Part shown: one piece after another, positions 6,036-7,782 of the stretch
How the letters are laid out: each line of letters begins with the position of its first letter
How positions within the stretch are numbered: the first letter of the stretch is position 1
NCBI GenBank assembly: GCA_023134675.1
Contig: JAGLUQ010000035.1
Location: 1 to 7,782 of the forward strand
Length of the DNA stretch: 7,782 nucleotides
Direction of reading: 5' to 3'
From: Candidatus Aenigmatarchaeota archaeon
GTDB taxonomy: Archaea; EX4484-52; GLR71
Translations under genes and position numbers: made by a program
Notes under the pieces: model-generated
The model's database searches: none
What the model was told of the DNA's origin: nothing
Seen by the model: the letters and a program-made list of their open reading frames with translations, nothing else

Positions 6036-6056
6036 TGCATACTGAAACAGGCAATA

Positions 6057-6239
6057 TTATTCAAGCGTATCAATATCTTTCCTGAAATGTTCGGTATCTA
6101 TCTCAGTCACGCCTTCTTTTTTCAGGGCCCTGGCAATCGGAGCGATTGCTTCTTTCGGCAGCGTCACTTCCTGCACCATATTGACAGTTCCTTTGAATGT
6201 TATTTTCAGGACATCTGAGTTGTCTATTGTAATTTTCAT
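6057..6239 (-). CDS. 60-aa small protein of unknown function
   Basis: The ATG at 6239 is preceded on the minus strand by AAGGAGGGTG, almost the full anti-Shine-Dalgarno complement, ending 7 nt before the start, which makes this a convincing gene despite its size. Residues 3-28 alternate hydrophobic and polar (MKITIDNSDVLKITF..., VNMVQEVTLP), suggesting two or three beta strands. Residues 29-42 (KEAIAPIARALKKEG) look like an amphipathic helix, and the end is charged (TEHFRKDIDTLE). There is no Cys, no membrane segment and no clear helix-turn-helix. The fold could be a small beta-beta-alpha module, but I do not recognise the family. It is divergent from the 6353 gene across 104-113 bp holding both promoters. 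Downstream on the same strand lie the 26-bp repeats and, 242 bp away, the surface operon. Confidence 0.75.
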   Translation of the reverse strand: MKITIDNSDVLKITFKGTVNMVQEVTLPKEAIAPIARALKKEGVTEIDTEHFRKDIDTLE

Positions 6240-6246
6240 AAAAGCA

Positions 6247-6257
6247 CACCCTCCTTT
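6247..6257 (-). promoter_or_regulatory. Strong ribosome binding site of the 60-aa gene
   Basis: The minus strand AAAGGAGGGTG (6257-6247) lies 7 nt before ATG 6239 and fixes that start. It is the strongest ribosome binding site in the window. Confidence 0.7.
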
Positions 6258-6276
6258 TATATTGGGTTTGCAGGCT

Positions 6277-6293
6277 TAAATAATTAAAAAAGC
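6277..6293 (-). promoter_or_regulatory. Probable TATA region of the 60-aa gene
   Basis: The minus strand reads TTTTTTAATTATTTAAG across this stretch. A start site about 27 nt downstream would fall near 6258, just ahead of the AAGGAGGGTG ribosome binding site. The box is A/T-rich but not a classic TATATA, so the assignment is tentative. Confidence 0.35.
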
Positions 6294-6306
6294 TCCAAAA
6301 TTGATG

Positions 6307-6320
6307 TATATTTATATATT
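6307..6320 (+). promoter_or_regulatory. TATA promoter of the 6353 gene
   Basis: TATATTTATATATT, with the core TTTATATA at 6311-6318, is centred about 27 nt before base 6342. This implies an mRNA starting within a few bases of GTG 6344, or about 11 nt before ATG 6353. Confidence 0.5.
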
Positions 6321-6352
6321 TTTAAGTCCTTATTGATGATATAGTGGTTAAT

Positions 6353-7192
6353 ATGAGTGTCTATGAAGGTTCTATGGAAATTGATGATTGTAAGACAGAT
6401 ATGGATGAAGCTGTATTTTCTAAATTAAATGAGCTTGGTGTCTGCAACAGGAATATTGCGTATCTTATGAAGGACAAAAAGGTATTTTCATATGATGAAG
6501 CTGATTTTGAATGGGAAGACAAGAAAATAACACTCAAGGAAGACAGGATAATTGCACTCAAGAAAATGCGAAATCTTATAAACTATGGCTTTGATGCACT
6601 GAGCGCTTATCTTTTAGAAAAGGAAGGATATGACGGGCTTGCAATAGATCTTATAAATGATCAGATGTCGTATGATGAAATTACAGGCATTCTTCTGCTG
6701 CAGGACAATGACAAGAATATAGGGATGCCTGTGATAGATGAAATGAATATGGAGAGGTATGATGCATACTTCAATAAAGGACATAAAGCTATTGATACGC
6801 TTGTTCAGCTAAACATTATTGAAGCCGATGATTGTGAATTTGTGCCGGATTCTGAATTTTATCAGATATTTGAAGAGAATGAAATAACTTTAAGAAACAT
6901 AAACAGGCTGGTTCTTGAAGATGTTGAAAGTGATATTGAAGCAAAATATGAAGATGCGGAAGACAGAATAAAGATTGCCAAACACATATCGTCATATATT
7001 AATGACGGAATCGATTCTGTGTCTGCTGCGACAGAAGTAATAGATGTTGGGATTAAGGCACTGGATGAGATATACTGCACATACAGGTCTTTGAGGGACA
7101 GTCCTGAAGGGTATTCGCCTACCGAAGCTTTTGACAAGACTTTTAACTGTGAGAATCTTACGAGAACGATTTTGGAACAGAGAAGATCATGA
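6353..7192 (+). CDS. Acidic helical protein of unknown function with an internal duplication (279 aa)
   Basis: The start is uncertain. ATG 6353 is preferred as the commoner codon, but GTG 6344, in frame and three codons earlier, sits almost exactly where the TATA box predicts the mRNA 5' end and could be a leaderless start (282 aa). The product is rich in Asp/Glu and predicted helical, with no signal peptide, membrane segment or recognised catalytic motif. Two regions resemble each other (numbering from GTG): EDRIIALKKMRNLINYGFDA (66-85), then LSA, and EDRIKIAKHISSYINDGIDS (206-225), then VSA. They share EDRI, K, IN, G, D and SA. Upstream of each is a second similarity, NRNIAYLM (35-42) and LRNINRLV (183-190). 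This suggests two copies of a roughly 75-residue helical unit separated by about 70 residues. Its neighbours, a divergent 60-aa gene and a downstream YjjX NTPase with its own promoter, give no clear role. Confidence 0.8.
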   Translation: MSVYEGSMEIDDCKTDMDEAVFSKLNELGVCNRNIAYLMKDKKVFSYDEADFEWEDKKITLKEDRIIALKKMRNLINYGFDALSAYLLEKEGYDGLAIDLINDQMSYDEITGILLLQDNDKNIGMPVIDEMNMERYDAYFNKGHKAIDTLVQLNIIEADDCEFVPDSEFYQIFEENEITLRNINRLVLEDVESDIEAKYEDAEDRIKIAKHISSYINDGIDSVSAATEVIDVGIKALDEIYCTYRSLRDSPEGYSPTEAFDKTFNCENLTRTILEQRRS

Positions 7193-7206
7193 GTGTTTTA
7201 CAAAGA

Positions 7207-7214
7207 TTTATAAA
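7207..7214 (+). promoter_or_regulatory. yjjX: TATA box of the yjjX-like gene, leaderless spacing
   Basis: TTTATAAA is centred about 27 nt before ATG 7238, the normal archaeal TATA-to-start-site distance, and no ribosome binding site is present. The mRNA probably begins at or next to the A of the ATG. Confidence 0.6.
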
Positions 7215-7226
7215 TTTTTATTTTTC
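7215..7226 (+). terminator. T-tract, possible terminator of the 6353 gene
   Basis: TTTTTATTTTTC lies 22 bp after the TGA of the 6353 gene and between the TATA box and start codon of the next gene. It may end the upstream transcript inside the downstream promoter; its A/T content may also simply ease promoter opening. Confidence 0.35.
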
Positions 7227-7237
7227 TTATAACTATT

Positions 7238-7765
7238 ATGAAAAAGGTAATCATCGCCTCAAGAAACCAGGTCAAGATCAATGCTGCTAAAATAGGCTTT
7301 GAAAAAATGTTCCCTGATGAAAGCTTTGAATTTGAAGGGGTGTCCGTACCATCAGATGTCAGCGACCAGCCTATGAATGATCAAGAGACGATGACCGGTG
7401 CCATCAACAGGGCTGAGAATGCGAAAAAGAATTTCAACAGTGCAGACTACTGGGTAGGCATAGAGGGCGGACTTGAGAAAAGGCAGGATGAGATAGAAGC
7501 TTTCAACTGGGTTGCCATAAGATCAAAGGACAAACATGGAAAGGCAAGAACAGGAACCTTTTTTCTGCCTAAGAAAATTGTTGAACTGATTGATGCGGGA
7601 AAAGAGCTTAGCGAAGCAGATGACATCGTCTTTGAGCGTACAGATTCAAGACAAAAAAATGGAGCTGTCGGAATCCTGACAGGAAATATTATAGACAGGA
7701 CCAAATATTGCGCTGAAGCTGTCATACTCTCGTTGATCCCGTTCAAGAATCCTGATATCTACTGA
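7238..7765 (+). CDS. yjjX: Non-canonical purine NTP phosphatase, DUF84/YjjX family (inosine/xanthosine triphosphatase)
   Basis: The 175-residue product has the family length and motifs: N-terminal KKVIIASRNQVKINAAKIGF (S/N-x-x-K-x-x-A, phosphate-binding region), VPSDVSDQPMNDQETMTGAI followed by NRAENA (the SDQP...ET...GA.NRA signature), YWVGIEGGLE (acidic metal or base-site loop), RTGTFFLP, and QKNGAVGILTGNIIDRTKYC leading into AVILSLIPF near the C-terminus. Family members hydrolyse ITP and XTP, and some other non-canonical purine triphosphates, to the monophosphate or diphosphate forms, keeping damaged purines out of nucleic acids; the exact product depends on the member. It is cytosolic and complete: ATG 7238 has leaderless promoter spacing, and TGA 7763-7765 is followed at once by TAG. 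I see no missing key residue. The call to this family is firm; substrate preference is inferred. Confidence 0.92.
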   Translation: MKKVIIASRNQVKINAAKIGFEKMFPDESFEFEGVSVPSDVSDQPMNDQETMTGAINRAENAKKNFNSADYWVGIEGGLEKRQDEIEAFNWVAIRSKDKHGKARTGTFFLPKKIVELIDAGKELSEADDIVFERTDSRQKNGAVGILTGNIIDRTKYCAEAVILSLIPFKNPDIY

Positions 7766-7782
7766 TAGAAAATGATATCTTT

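Overview
The window looks like a chromosomal fragment of an archaeon of moderate G+C. I infer this from BRE/TATA elements about 27 nt upstream of apparently leaderless genes (7238, and 6344/6353), from strong GGAGG/GGTG-type ribosome binding sites on other genes, from a T-rich terminator without a hairpin, and from secreted or membrane-anchored Ig-like and Cys-motif proteins of the kind common in DPANN lineages (Woesearchaeota-like). The lineage is an inference; the archaeal character is fairly well supported.

Layout. (i) 1-441: the 3' end of a membrane-anchored surface protein with an Asp/Ser/Thr linker, a thrombospondin-like W/C motif, a transmembrane segment and a basic tail. (ii) 599-760: a 53-aa membrane microprotein with its own promoter and a strong ribosome binding site. 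(iii) 785-1820: a decayed locus holding two adjacent DUF1016/YhcG-family genes. In both, the central PDDEXK nuclease region is missing while the N-terminal domain and C-terminal tail remain. The first also has an in-frame TGA and the second a frame change at the deletion joint. Related copies of an ACCAC...GTCAC element lie before, between and after the two remnants. (iv) 1875-5814, minus strand: a two-gene surface-protein operon, a 795-aa secreted multi-domain protein followed 10 bp later by a 513-aa membrane-anchored protein. It is preceded by a BRE/TATA promoter, a 5-bp-arm inverted repeat and an array of five 26-bp tandem repeats. (v) 6057-6239, minus: a 60-aa protein with a near-perfect ribosome binding site. 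(vi) 6353-7192, plus: an acidic, helical protein of unknown function with an internal duplication, divergent from (v). (vii) 7238-7765, plus: a DUF84/YjjX-type non-canonical purine NTPase, apparently leaderless.

How they fit together. The two minus-strand surface genes are clearly coupled: the second gene's ribosome binding site overlaps the first gene's stop codon. They probably build part of the cell envelope or an adhesin-like structure. The DUF1016 pair is the remnant of an accessory, probably defence-related, module. The YjjX protein is housekeeping nucleotide-pool sanitation and shows no functional link to its neighbours. The features most worth following up are the parallel loss of the nuclease core in both DUF1016 genes with repeats at their borders, and the 26-bp repeat array upstream of the surface operon. 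I did not find a complete, clearly novel multi-gene system.
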